Source of the DNA: Pseudomonadota bacterium
GTDB taxonomy: Bacteria > Pseudomonadota > Alphaproteobacteria > Caulobacterales > Caulobacteraceae
Assembly (NCBI GenBank): GCA_023451375.1
Contig: JAEXZS010000079.1
Span: 1-28,065, forward strand
Length of the DNA: 28,065 nt
Direction of reading: 5' to 3'
A program made the position numbers and the translations under genes. Under the pieces are notes generated by a model. That model saw only the letters and a list, made by a program, of their open reading frames with translations, searched no databases and was not told where the DNA came from. Position 1 is the stretch's first letter. Every line of letters begins with the position of its first letter. Positions 8,031-15,802 of this stretch are shown piece by piece.

Positions 8031-8096
8031 GCGGCTGGCGTTAGCGGGTTGGCGACGCGGCTGCAAATGCTTCCCCCCATGAAGGAGGGGAGATCG

Positions 8097-9035
8097 CTAA
8101 ACCGGATCGGTCGGCTCCGGCCGCACCGGGTTCGGCGCCGGCTGGGCCAGCGCGGGCTCCTCGGGCAGGGGGATGAACTCCAGGTCGTCCTCGCTGGGCA
8201 GTTTCATCCGTCCGGCTTTCCAATCCGCCTTGGCCTGGTCGATCCGCGCCTGGCTGGAAGCCACGAAGTTCCACCAGATCAGCCGCTGGCCGACCGGCTC
8301 TCCGCCCAGCACCATGACGCTGGACAGCTCCAGCGCCTTGACCGTCGGTTCGGCGGTCGGCTCCAGCACGATCATCTGGCCTTCGCGAAAGATCCGGTCG
8401 CCGACTTCGATCGCGCCCTTGGCGACGTACAGGGCCCGCTCGCTCATGCCCCCCGCGCCGCGCCCCGGCGGCGGAGCGGTCTTCACGCCCGGCTGCAGCT
8501 CCCAGTGCACATAGAACAGCGGCGACGACACGGGCACGCCCGCCTTGGCGCCATAGGCCTCGCCGGCCACCAGCCGCGCGAACAGGCCGCCGTTCTCATA
8601 GGTGGGCTGGGCGTCCTCGCCCAGGTGGTGAAAGGCCGGATCGGTCTCCTCCGCCTCGTCGGGCAGGGCGACCCAGGCCTGCATGCCGTGCATCGGCCCG
8701 CCCCGGCTCTTCTTCAGCGGATCGGTGCGCTCGGAATGGACGATGCCCCGGCCGGCGGTCATCCAGTTGACCTCGCCGGGACGGATCGGCTGGGTGTAGC
8801 CCAGATTGTCCCGGTGCATGATCTCGCCCTCGAACAGATAGGTCAGGGTCGACAGGCCGATATGCGGGTGCGGCCGCACATTGATCGCCTCCGAGCCCGG
8901 CGCGAACTCGGCCGGGCCCATCTGGTCCAGGAAGATGAAGGGCCCGACCATGCGCCGCGCGTGGAAGGGCAGCACGCGCCCGACCTCGAACCCGCCCAGG
9001 TCCTTGCGGCGCGCTTCGATCACCAGCTCGATCAT
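8097..9035 (-). CDS. pirin-family bicupin protein
   Basis: The 312-residue product has two cupin domains. The N-terminal cupin carries the metal ligands H56 and H58 (RPHPHIGL), H100 and E102 (GRGIVHSERT), at nearly the same positions as in human pirin (His56, His58, His101, Glu103). The second, metal-free cupin spans about 160-285 (FYVHWELQPG, REGQMIVLEP, LGGEPVGQRLIWWNFVASS). The Pro-rich tail after 290 is variable. Some bacterial pirins act as quercetin dioxygenases and others bind metabolic enzymes; the substrate here is unknown. The chosen ATG gives the canonical MIELVIEARRKDLGGFEVGR start. A 66-base gap to the WD40-type gene holds a short C-run/G-run inverted repeat (about 8070-8092) and no gene. 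Confidence 0.92.
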   Translation of the reverse strand: MIELVIEARRKDLGGFEVGRVLPFHARRMVGPFIFLDQMGPAEFAPGSEAINVRPHPHIGLSTLTYLFEGEIMHRDNLGYTQPIRPGEVNWMTAGRGIVHSERTDPLKKSRGGPMHGMQAWVALPDEAEETDPAFHHLGEDAQPTYENGGLFARLVAGEAYGAKAGVPVSSPLFYVHWELQPGVKTAPPPGRGAGGMSERALYVAKGAIEVGDRIFREGQMIVLEPTAEPTVKALELSSVMVLGGEPVGQRLIWWNFVASSQARIDQAKADWKAGRMKLPSEDDLEFIPLPEEPALAQPAPNPVRPEPTDPV

Positions 9036-9070
9036 GGTCTTCGTTCCCGGGGCGGCAGGCCCGGACGACG

Positions 9071-9559
9071 TTATCCGACGTGCGGCGTGATTATGCCAAG
9101 AGGCAGGGCGGTCACATTCTTCACGCCGCGCGTGACGATGTGGCTCTCGCAGTCCGAGACGATGCCCAGGGCCAGCAGCTTCTCGCGCAGGAACTTGTCG
9201 AAGGCGTGCATGTCGGAGGTGATGATCCGCAGCACATAGTCCTCGCGCCCGGTGATGGTCGCGCACTGAACGACCTCCGGCCAGTTCTCGACGGCGGCCT
9301 CGAAGGCCTGGAGGTTTTCCGACGACGGCAGCATCAGCTTCACGATGGCGTAGACCTCGAAGTCCAGCCCCAGCAGCTGGGCGTTCAGCAGCGTCACCCG
9401 CTTGGTGATCAGGCCCGCGTCCTCAAGTCGCTTGATGCGGCGCCAGCAGGGCGAGGCGGACAGACCGACGCGATCGGCGACTTCGGCGACCGACAGGCCG
9501 GCGTCCTGCTGCAGGATGTCGAGGATTCGGGCGTCGATGGGATCGAGTTCATCCGCCAA
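9071..9559 (-). CDS. bkdR: Lrp/AsnC-family regulator of the branched-chain keto-acid dehydrogenase operon
   Basis: From a TTG start at 9559, chosen because GGAG lies 7-8 bases upstream, the product is 162 residues, a normal Lrp length. An upstream GTG at 9607 has no ribosome-binding site. The winged helix-turn-helix is LDPIDARILDILQQDA, then LSVAEVADRVGLSASPCWRR (22-41). The C-terminal RAM ligand-binding domain carries GREDYVLRIITSDMHAFDKF. The gene is divergent from the bkd operon, as bkdR is in Pseudomonas putida, where the protein activates bkd transcription with branched-chain amino acids as signal. The family call rests on sequence; the specific symbol rests on that gene order and is inferred. 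It ends 35 bases before the pirin gene on the same strand. Confidence 0.87.
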   Translation of the reverse strand: MADELDPIDARILDILQQDAGLSVAEVADRVGLSASPCWRRIKRLEDAGLITKRVTLLNAQLLGLDFEVYAIVKLMLPSSENLQAFEAAVENWPEVVQCATITGREDYVLRIITSDMHAFDKFLREKLLALGIVSDCESHIVTRGVKNVTALPLGIITPHVG

Positions 9560-9698
9560 GGCGTTTCTCCGATTGTGGTTATCGCGAAATAAAAAACCCG
9601 AAATCACGATTTAGCAAGGTCATATTGAGCGAGCGCCTTCCTAGGGGGCGTGTTATCAGTCGTCCAGAGGAAACACGGACGGACAACGGGACGCCCGC
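9560..9698. promoter_or_regulatory. divergent bkdR / bkdA1 control region with candidate Lrp-type operator
   Basis: This 139-base region has an AT-rich core unlike its surroundings. It holds an imperfect inverted repeat: ATCGCGA (9581-9587) and TCACGAT (9604-9610) around an A-run. On the minus strand TTGCTA and TTTTAT, 17 bases apart within this core, could be a bkdR promoter overlapped by the repeat. A regulator bound here could govern both directions and repress itself. The repeat and the composition are visible; the binding role is inferred from the bkdR/bkd arrangement. Confidence 0.5.
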
Positions 9699-10946
9699 AT
9701 GAACGACAAAATATCCAAGAAGAACAGCCAGCCGCTGTCGCTGAGGGTGCCGGAGCCGTCCGGCCGGCCCGGCGACACGCCTGACTTCAGCCATCTGCAG
9801 CTGGACCCGGCCGGGGCCGTCGATCGGCCCGAGATCAGCGCCACGCCCTATGCGATGCGCGACCACGCCTTCCGGCTGATTCGGGTGCTGGACGACGAGG
9901 GGAACGCCGTCGGCCCGTGGAATCCACGTCTGGACCCCGAGACCCTGCGCAGGGGCCTCAAGGCCATGATCCTGACCCGCGCGTTCGACGACCGGATGCA
10001 CCGCGCCCACCGCCAGGGCAAGACCAGCTTCTACATGAAGTGCACCGGCGAGGAGGCCATCGCGGTGGCTCAGGGCATGCTGCTGAGCCGCGAGGACATG
10101 GGCTTCCCCACCTATCGCCAGCAGGGGCTGCTGATCGCGCGCGGCTATCCGCTGGTGGATATGATGAACCAGATCTATTCGAACGCGGCGGATCCGATCA
10201 AAGGCCGCCAGCTGCCGATCATGTACTCCTCCAAGGAGTACGGCTTCTTCACCATCAGCGGCAACCTGGGCACCCAGGTGCCGCAGGCGGTCGGCTGGGC
10301 CATGGCCAGCGCCTACAAGGGCGACGACAAGATCGCCGTCACCTGGATCGGCGACGGCGCCACGGCCGAAGGCGACTTCCACAACGCCCTGACCTTCGCG
10401 GCCGTCTATCGCGCCCCGGTGATCCTGAACATCGTCAACAACCAGTGGGCCATCAGCTCCTTCCAGGGCATCGCCGGCGGGCTGGAGACCACCTTCGCCT
10501 CCAAGGCCATCGGCTACGGCCTGCCGGCCTTGCGGGTGGACGGCAATGACTTCCTGGCGGTCTGGGCCGCGACCCAGTGGGCCGAGGAGCGCGCCCGCTC
10601 CAACCAGGGCGCCACGGTGATCGAGCTGTTCACCTATCGCGGCGCCCCGCACTCGACCTCCGACGATCCCAGCCGCTACCGCCCCGGCGACGAGCACGAG
10701 AAATGGCCGCTCGGCGATCCGCTGGAGCGGCTGCGCCGGCACCTGACCGTGATCGGCGAATGGGACGACGATCGCCACGCCGAAGCGCTGAAGGAGGCTG
10801 TCGAGCACGTCCGCGCCGCCGGCAAGGAGGCCGAGGCCATCGGCACCCTGGGCCAGTCGCGGCCCAGCGTGAAGACGATGTTCGAAGAGGTCTACGCGAC
10901 CGAGGACTGGCGGCTGATCGAACAGCGCCGCGAGGTGGGGGTCTGA
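9699..10946 (+). CDS. bkdA1: branched-chain 2-keto-acid dehydrogenase E1, alpha subunit
   Basis: The 415-residue thiamine-diphosphate enzyme subunit decarboxylates the keto acids of Val, Leu and Ile and passes the acyl group to the E2 lipoyl arm. The ThDP/magnesium motif is G218-D-G220 through N247-N248 (WIGDGATAEGDFHNA then ILNIVNNQW). The phosphorylation-loop region known from E1 alpha subunits reads YRGAPHSTSDDPSRY. The long N-terminal lead (LSLRVPEPSGRPGDTPDFSH) and motifs such as GFPTYRQQGLLIARGYPL are typical of bacterial BkdA1 rather than pyruvate dehydrogenase E1 alpha. It is the first gene of a four-gene operon; the beta-subunit ATG begins two bases after this stop. Confidence 0.95.
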   Translation: MNDKISKKNSQPLSLRVPEPSGRPGDTPDFSHLQLDPAGAVDRPEISATPYAMRDHAFRLIRVLDDEGNAVGPWNPRLDPETLRRGLKAMILTRAFDDRMHRAHRQGKTSFYMKCTGEEAIAVAQGMLLSREDMGFPTYRQQGLLIARGYPLVDMMNQIYSNAADPIKGRQLPIMYSSKEYGFFTISGNLGTQVPQAVGWAMASAYKGDDKIAVTWIGDGATAEGDFHNALTFAAVYRAPVILNIVNNQWAISSFQGIAGGLETTFASKAIGYGLPALRVDGNDFLAVWAATQWAEERARSNQGATVIELFTYRGAPHSTSDDPSRYRPGDEHEKWPLGDPLERLRRHLTVIGEWDDDRHAEALKEAVEHVRAAGKEAEAIGTLGQSRPSVKTMFEEVYATEDWRLIEQRREVGV

Positions 10947-10948
10947 TC

Positions 10949-12073
10949 ATGAGCGAGCAGAACATCTTCACCGAGGCCGACCGCACCGACGGCGTCGAGC
11001 CGGACATGGTCGACCAGAACGCGGCGCCCCCGTCGCGCGCGCCGGCCGACGGCGTCCAGGCCATGAACATGATCCAGGCGCTGAATTCGGCCTTGGACGG
11101 CAAGATGGCCGAGGACCCGAACGTGCTCTCGTTCGGCGAGGACGCGGGCTATTTCGGCGGGGTCTTCCGCGTCACCGACAAGCTGCAGCAGAAGCACGGC
11201 CTGACCCGCAGCTTCGACGCCCCGATCAGCGAATGCGGCATCGTCGCCGCCGCCATCGGCATGGGCGCCTATGGCCTGCGCCCGGTGGTGGAGATCCAGT
11301 TCGCCGACTACATCTATCCGGCCTACGACCAGATCGTGTCCGAGGCGGCCAAGCTGCGCTACCGCTCGGGCGGCCAGTTCACCGCCCCCATCGTGGTGCG
11401 CTCGCCCTATGGCGGCGGCATCTTCGGCGGCCAGACCCACAGCCAGTCGCCCGAAAGCCTGTTCACCCACATCGCGGGGCTGAAGGTCGTCATCCCGTCC
11501 AACCCCTATGACGCCAAGGGCCTGCTGACGGCGGCGATCGAGGACGACGATCCGGTCATCTTCTTCGAGCCGAAACGCCTCTACAACGGGCCGTTCGACG
11601 GCTGGCACGAGAAGCCCGTCTCGCCCTGGAAGGCCCAGGACCTGGCCCAGGTGCCCACGAACAAGTACGTCGAGCCGATCGGCAAGGCGCGGGTGATGAA
11701 GGAAGGATCGGAGGTCACCATCCTCGCCTACGGCACCATGGTCTGGGTCGCTCTGGCCGGGGCCGAGCACGCGGGCGTGGACGCCGAGGTCATCGACCTG
11801 CGCACCCTCGTGCCGCTGGACATCGAGACCATCGAGGCCAGCGTGAAGAAAACCGGGCGCTGCGTCATCGTGCACGAGGCGCCCAAGACCTCGGGCTTCG
11901 GCGGCGAGCTGTCGGCCCTGGTCCAGGAGCGGTGCTTCTATCACCTGGAGGCGCCGATCGCGCGGGTCACGGGGTGGGACACGCCGTATCCGCATGCTTT
12001 CGAATGGGAATATTTCCCCGGACCGCAACGGGTCGCGGACGCCCTCAAGAGCGTCATGACCGGAGGACGTTGA
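10949..12073 (+). CDS. bkdA2: branched-chain 2-keto-acid dehydrogenase E1, beta subunit
   Basis: The 374-residue partner of E1 alpha completes the alpha2-beta2 thiamine-diphosphate active site. The beta-subunit signatures are FGEDAGYFGGVFRVTDKL, FDAPISECGIVAAAIGMGAY, EIQFADYIYPAYDQIVSEAA and RSPYGGGIFGGQTHSQSPE. The C-terminal transketolase domain has AEVIDLRTLVPLDIETI and HEAPKTSGFGGE. An Asn/Pro-rich N-terminal lead of about 38 residues precedes the conserved domain. ATG 10949 follows the alpha-subunit stop by two bases, so the subunits are probably made by coupled translation. Confidence 0.95.
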   Translation: MSEQNIFTEADRTDGVEPDMVDQNAAPPSRAPADGVQAMNMIQALNSALDGKMAEDPNVLSFGEDAGYFGGVFRVTDKLQQKHGLTRSFDAPISECGIVAAAIGMGAYGLRPVVEIQFADYIYPAYDQIVSEAAKLRYRSGGQFTAPIVVRSPYGGGIFGGQTHSQSPESLFTHIAGLKVVIPSNPYDAKGLLTAAIEDDDPVIFFEPKRLYNGPFDGWHEKPVSPWKAQDLAQVPTNKYVEPIGKARVMKEGSEVTILAYGTMVWVALAGAEHAGVDAEVIDLRTLVPLDIETIEASVKKTGRCVIVHEAPKTSGFGGELSALVQERCFYHLEAPIARVTGWDTPYPHAFEWEYFPGPQRVADALKSVMTGGR

Positions 12074-12074
12074 G

Positions 12075-13754
12075 ATGGGTCGTTTCGTATTCAAGCTGCC
12101 CGACGTGGGCGAAGGCACCGCCGAGGCCGAACTGGTGGGCTGGCACGTCAAGGTCGGCGACACGGTCGCCGAGGACCAGATCGTCGCCGACGTCATGACC
12201 GACAAGGCGACCGTCGAGATCACCGCCCCGGTGTCCGGCAAGGTCACGGCCCTGCACGGCGAGCCCGGCGCCATGGTCCCGGTCCGCGGCCCGCTGGTGG
12301 AGTTCGAGGTCGAGGGGGCGGGGAACGCGGAGGACGCCCCGGCGCCGGCCGTCGCCAAGGCCGCTCCCGCGCCGGTCGAGGCGCCAAAGGCCGAGGCCGC
12401 TCCAGTCGAACCTTCTGCACCCGCCAGCGCGGGCAACTACGTCTTCAAGCTGCCCGACGTGGGCGAAGGCACGGCCGAGGCCGAGCTGGTCGGCTGGCAC
12501 GTCAAGGTCGGCGACGCGGTCGAGGAAGACCAGATCATCGCCGACATCATGACCGACAAGGCGACGGTGGAGATCACCTCTCCGGTCGCCGGAACCGTCG
12601 TCGCCCTGCACGGCGAGGCGGGCCAGCAGGTCCCGGTCGGTGGTCCGCTGGTCAGCTTCGACGTCGAGGGGGCCGGCAATGTCGCCAAGAGCCCCTCCGT
12701 CTCTCCGCTTCGCTCCGAGCCGCCTCCCCCCGAGACGCGAGGGGAGGAGACGGTCGTCGCCGCATCGTCTCCTCATCCTCAAACAGGGAGTGCGCCCGCG
12801 CTCGCAGGGCGCGGAGAGGCTGTCTCCGCTCCCCCCGCCCTCACCGGCCGCGCCGCCGGCGAGCGCCCCCTCGCCTCGCCCGCCGTCCGCAACCGCGCCC
12901 GCGATCTGGGCGTGGACCTGACCTTCGTGCCCGGTTCCGGCCCGGCCGGGCGGATCACCCACGAGGACCTGGACAGCTTCATCGCGCGTGCCCGGAATGG
13001 GAGCGGCTCGCCCGCGTCCGCTTCTTCGGGCGGCGGCTCGACCTATGCGAAGGCGGAGGGGACCACCGAGGTTCGCATCATCGGCCTGCGCCGCAAGATC
13101 GCGGAGAAGATGGCCGAGAGCGTGCGCCGCATCCCGCACATCACCTACGTCGAGGAGATCGACGTCACCGCGCTGGAGGAGCTTCGCGCCCACCTGAACG
13201 CGACGAGGTCCAAGGACCAGCCCAAGCTGAACGTCCTGCCCTTCGTCGCCCGCGCCATCGTCGTGGCCCTGCGCGACCAGCCGCAGATCAATGCTGTCTA
13301 TGACGACGAGGCCGGCGTCCTGACCCAGTACGCCGCCGTCCATCTGGGCATCGCCGCCCAGACCCCGAACGGCCTGATGGTTCCGGTGGTCCGCCACGCC
13401 GAGGCGCGCGACCCTTACGACACCGCGCTGGAGATCGCCCGCGTCTCGGGCGCCGCCAAGGACGGCTCGGCCAAGCGCGAGGAACTCAGCGGCTCGACCA
13501 TCACCATCACCTCGCTGGGCACGCTGGGCGGCGTGGTCCACACCCCCATCATCAACCACCCCGAGGTCGCCATCGTCGGCCCCAACAAGATCGCCGAGCG
13601 CGTGGTGGTCCGCGACGGTCAGATGGTCGTCCGCAAGATGATGAACCTGTCCTCCAGCTTCGATCACCGCATCGTCGACGGCCACGACGCGGCGGTCTTC
13701 GTGCAGCGGATCAAGGGCTTGCTTGAGCATCCCGCGACGCTGTGGATGAACTGA
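12075..13754 (+). CDS. bkdB: branched-chain keto-acid dehydrogenase E2 (dihydrolipoyl acyltransferase) with two lipoyl domains
   Basis: The 559-residue core of the complex transfers the acyl group to CoA. Two tandem lipoyl domains span about 1-80 and 120-200, each with the lipoylated Lys in a DKATVEIT motif (K44 and K162). The E3/E1-binding domain is about 267-303 (ASPAVRNRARDLGVDLTFV through AGRITHEDLD). The catalytic domain ends with SSSFDHRIVDGHDAA, with His531 and Asp535 of the HxxxDG acyltransferase site. Most bacterial BkdB have one lipoyl domain and about 420-430 residues; the extra domain and long linkers explain the length. The linker after the second lipoyl domain (about 205-257) has an odd composition and is coded by palindromic DNA, listed separately. 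GGAGG lies just before the ATG, which is one base after the previous stop. Confidence 0.94.
   Translation: MGRFVFKLPDVGEGTAEAELVGWHVKVGDTVAEDQIVADVMTDKATVEITAPVSGKVTALHGEPGAMVPVRGPLVEFEVEGAGNAEDAPAPAVAKAAPAPVEAPKAEAAPVEPSAPASAGNYVFKLPDVGEGTAEAELVGWHVKVGDAVEEDQIIADIMTDKATVEITSPVAGTVVALHGEAGQQVPVGGPLVSFDVEGAGNVAKSPSVSPLRSEPPPPETRGEETVVAASSPHPQTGSAPALAGRGEAVSAPPALTGRAAGERPLASPAVRNRARDLGVDLTFVPGSGPAGRITHEDLDSFIARARNGSGSPASASSGGGSTYAKAEGTTEVRIIGLRRKIAEKMAESVRRIPHITYVEEIDVTALEELRAHLNATRSKDQPKLNVLPFVARAIVVALRDQPQINAVYDDEAGVLTQYAAVHLGIAAQTPNGLMVPVVRHAEARDPYDTALEIARVSGAAKDGSAKREELSGSTITITSLGTLGGVVHTPIINHPEVAIVGPNKIAERVVVRDGQMVVRKMMNLSSSFDHRIVDGHDAAVFVQRIKGLLEHPATLWMN
12692..12812 (+). repeat. palindromic element of intergenic type inside the bkdB linker
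   Basis: Nested inverted repeats lie in the coding sequence: outer arms CCGTCTC (12697-12703) and GAGACGG (12747-12753), inner arms CCTCCCC (12723-12729) and GGGGAGG (12741-12747), then a second hairpin GCGCCC (12792-12797) and GGGCGC (12807-12812). C-rich and G-rich runs of this style are common in intergenic repeats of Caulobacterales. Here the DNA is read in frame as a Ser/Pro/Arg-rich linker (SPSVSPLRSEPPPPETRGEE) that breaks the Ala/Pro/Glu composition of the earlier linker. The inverted repeats are visible; insertion of a repeat element is inferred. Confidence 0.5.
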
Positions 13755-13759
13755 GACCG

Positions 13760-15154
13760 ATGCAGCAGATCAAAACCAAAGTCCTCATCATCGGCGCGGG
13801 CACCGGCGGCTATGTCGCGGGCATCCGTTGCGGCCAGTTGGGGCTGGACACCGTGCTGGTGGACGGCGGCGACGGCCTGGGCGGGACGTGCCTGAACGTC
13901 GGCTGCATCCCGTCCAAGGCCATCATCCATGCGGCGGGCAAGTTCGAGACCGTGGCCAAGGCGGTCGACGGCGGGACGCTGGGGATCACGGCGGCCAAGC
14001 CGGCCATCGACCTGAAGCAGACGGTCGAATGGAAGGACGGGATCGTCCGCAAACTGAACGCCGGGGTCGCGGCCCTGCTGAAGAAGGCCAAGGTCAGGGT
14101 CATCAAGGGCTGGGCCGAGTTCGCCGACGCCAAGACCTGCATGGTCAGGACAGAGGACGGCGAAATCCGCATCACCGCCGAACACGTCATCCTGGCGACG
14201 GGGTCCGAGCCGGTCGAACTGCCCTTCCTGCCGTTCGGCGGGGACGTCATCTCCTCGACCGAGGCGCTGAGCCTGTCGGGCGTGCCGAAGAAGCTGGTCG
14301 TCGTCGGCGGCGGCTATATCGGGCTGGAGCTGGGCATCGCCTTCCGCAAACTGGGCGCCGAAGTGGCCATCGTGGAAATGGCCGACCGCATCCTGCCGCT
14401 CTACGACAAGGCCCTGACCGATCCGGTGGCCAAGTGGCTGGAGAAGCACGGGGTCGAACTGCACCTCGGCGCGCGCGCCGGCGGGTTCGGCGACGGGAAA
14501 CTGTCGATCACGACGAAGGACGGCGAGCCGCTGCAACTGGACGCCGACAAGGTGCTGGTCACCGTCGGTCGACGCCCGCGCACCCAGGGCTGGGGGCTGG
14601 AAAACATGGGCGTGGCCATGGCCGGGCCATTCGTGAAGATCGACCAGCGCTGCGCCACCTCGATGAAGAACGTCTGGGCCGTCGGCGACCTGACCGGCGA
14701 GCCGATGCTGGCGCACAAGGGCTCGGCGCAGGGCGAGGTGGTCGCGGAGATCATCGCCGGTCATGATCGGGTGTTCGATCCGGTCACCATCGCGGCGGTC
14801 TGCTTCACCGAGCCGGAGATCGTCTCGGCAGGCTTGGGACCCAACGATGTCGCGGGCCGCGACGACGTGATCCAGTCGGTCTTCCCCTTCGCCGCCATCG
14901 GCCGCGCCCTGGCCATCGAGGCGGGCGAGGACGGCGGCTTCGTGCGGGTGATCGCCTCGAAGGCCGATCATCGCCTGCTGGGAATCCAGGCCGTGGGCCA
15001 GCATGTGTCGGAGCTGTCGAACAGCTTCGCCCAGATGCTGGAGATGGGCGCGGTGCTGGAGGATGTGGCGGGCGTCATCCACGTCCACCCGACCTTGGGC
15101 GAGGCCTTCCACGAGGCGTCCCTGCGCGCCTTGGGCCACGCCATCCATATCTGA
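13760..15154 (+). CDS. lpdV: dihydrolipoyl dehydrogenase (E3) of the branched-chain keto-acid complex
   Basis: The 464-residue FAD flavoprotein reoxidises the dihydrolipoyl arms of E2 with NAD+. The FAD-binding motif is VLIIGAGTGGYVAGIRCGQL. The redox disulfide is C44-C49 in GGTCLNVGCIPSK, and the NAD motif is VVVGGGYIGLELGIAF. The second FAD motif includes VWAVGDLTGEPMLAHKG, and the active-site His-Glu pair is H443 and E448 in HPTLGEAFHE near the C-terminus. The ATG at 13760, five bases after the bkdB stop, is preferred to an overlapping GTG at 13742. As the last gene of the bkd operon it is the dedicated E3; the symbol follows the Pseudomonas operon. Confidence 0.94.
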   Translation: MQQIKTKVLIIGAGTGGYVAGIRCGQLGLDTVLVDGGDGLGGTCLNVGCIPSKAIIHAAGKFETVAKAVDGGTLGITAAKPAIDLKQTVEWKDGIVRKLNAGVAALLKKAKVRVIKGWAEFADAKTCMVRTEDGEIRITAEHVILATGSEPVELPFLPFGGDVISSTEALSLSGVPKKLVVVGGGYIGLELGIAFRKLGAEVAIVEMADRILPLYDKALTDPVAKWLEKHGVELHLGARAGGFGDGKLSITTKDGEPLQLDADKVLVTVGRRPRTQGWGLENMGVAMAGPFVKIDQRCATSMKNVWAVGDLTGEPMLAHKGSAQGEVVAEIIAGHDRVFDPVTIAAVCFTEPEIVSAGLGPNDVAGRDDVIQSVFPFAAIGRALAIEAGEDGGFVRVIASKADHRLLGIQAVGQHVSELSNSFAQMLEMGAVLEDVAGVIHVHPTLGEAFHEASLRALGHAIHI

Positions 15155-15162
15155 CCAAGAAA

Positions 15163-15338
15163 CCCTTCTCCCGTTGGGAGAAGGTGGCCCGGCAGAGCCC
15201 GGACGGATGAGGGTCGGACGGTTCCGTCGGCGTCAGCCGTCGCGCCGGCCCTGACGCGGCTGACGCACGGCCTCACCCTTTCGCCTTGCCGATCGCTGCG
15301 CTCTCGGAGGCTCAAGCCCTCTGCCGCCGGGAGAGGGC
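15163..15338. repeat. composite intergenic palindromic repeat between lpdV and dut
   Basis: The 192-base gap between the convergent genes is filled by hairpins. The left end is CCTTCTCCC (15164-15172) and GGGAGAAGG (15176-15184). The core holds CGTCAGCCG (15231-15239) and CGGCTGACG (15257-15265). The right end holds GCCCTCT (15316-15322) and AGAGGGC (15332-15338). The phrases GGGAGAAGGTGGCCC and GGATGAGGGT are typical of dispersed intergenic repeats in alphaproteobacteria, as I recall them. No T-run follows any stem, so intrinsic termination is not evident. No gene is seen. Confidence 0.6.
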
Positions 15339-15346
15339 GGCGACAA

Positions 15347-15802
15347 TCACCGCCCCGTGGAGCCGAAGCCGCCGTCGCCGCGGGCGGTGTCGTCCAGCGC
15401 CTCGACCTCGACCCAGTCGGCGCGTTCGTGCCGGGCGATGACCAGCTGGGCGATGCGCTCGCCGCGGCGGATGACGAAGGGTTCGGCGCCGATGTTGGCC
15501 AGGATCACCCCGCACTCGCCGCGATAGTCGCTGTCGATGGTGCCGGGCGCATTGGGGCAGACGATCCCGTGCTTCAGCGACAGGCCCGAGCGGGCCCGCA
15601 CCTGCGCCTCATAACCGAGCGGCAGGGCGATCTTGAGCCCCGTCGGCACCAGCGCGCGCTGCCCCGGCGCCAGGATCATCGGCTGGTCTTCGGGCACCGC
15701 CGCGCGCAGGTCCATGCCCGCCGATCCCGCCGTCTCATAGGCCGGGAGCGGCAGGCCCTCCGAATGGGGCAGGCGCTGGATCTGGACGCGGGTGACGGTC
15801 AT
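15347..15802 (-). CDS. dut: deoxyuridine 5'-triphosphate nucleotidohydrolase (dUTPase)
   Basis: The 151-residue trimeric dUTPase hydrolyses dUTP to dUMP and pyrophosphate, keeping uracil out of DNA and feeding thymidylate synthesis. All five motifs are present: AGSAGMDLRA (25-34), RSGLSLKHG (71-79), GTIDSDYRGE (87-96, with the catalytic Asp90), RRGERIAQL (112-120) and GGFGSTG (144-150). The start is fixed by an AAGGA site and by the ATGA overlap with the coaBC stop, which implies coupled translation. The same frame stays open far upstream through coaBC, but that part is not the gene. Convergent with lpdV across a repeat element. Confidence 0.96.
   Translation of the reverse strand: MTVTRVQIQRLPHSEGLPLPAYETAGSAGMDLRAAVPEDQPMILAPGQRALVPTGLKIALPLGYEAQVRARSGLSLKHGIVCPNAPGTIDSDYRGECGVILANIGAEPFVIRRGERIAQLVIARHERADWVEVEALDDTARGDGGFGSTGR

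Noticed and set aside
8070..8092. C-run/G-run inverted repeat between the pirin and WD40-type genes as a terminator
   Set aside because: The arms are short and imperfect and no T-run follows; it may be a remnant of an intergenic repeat.
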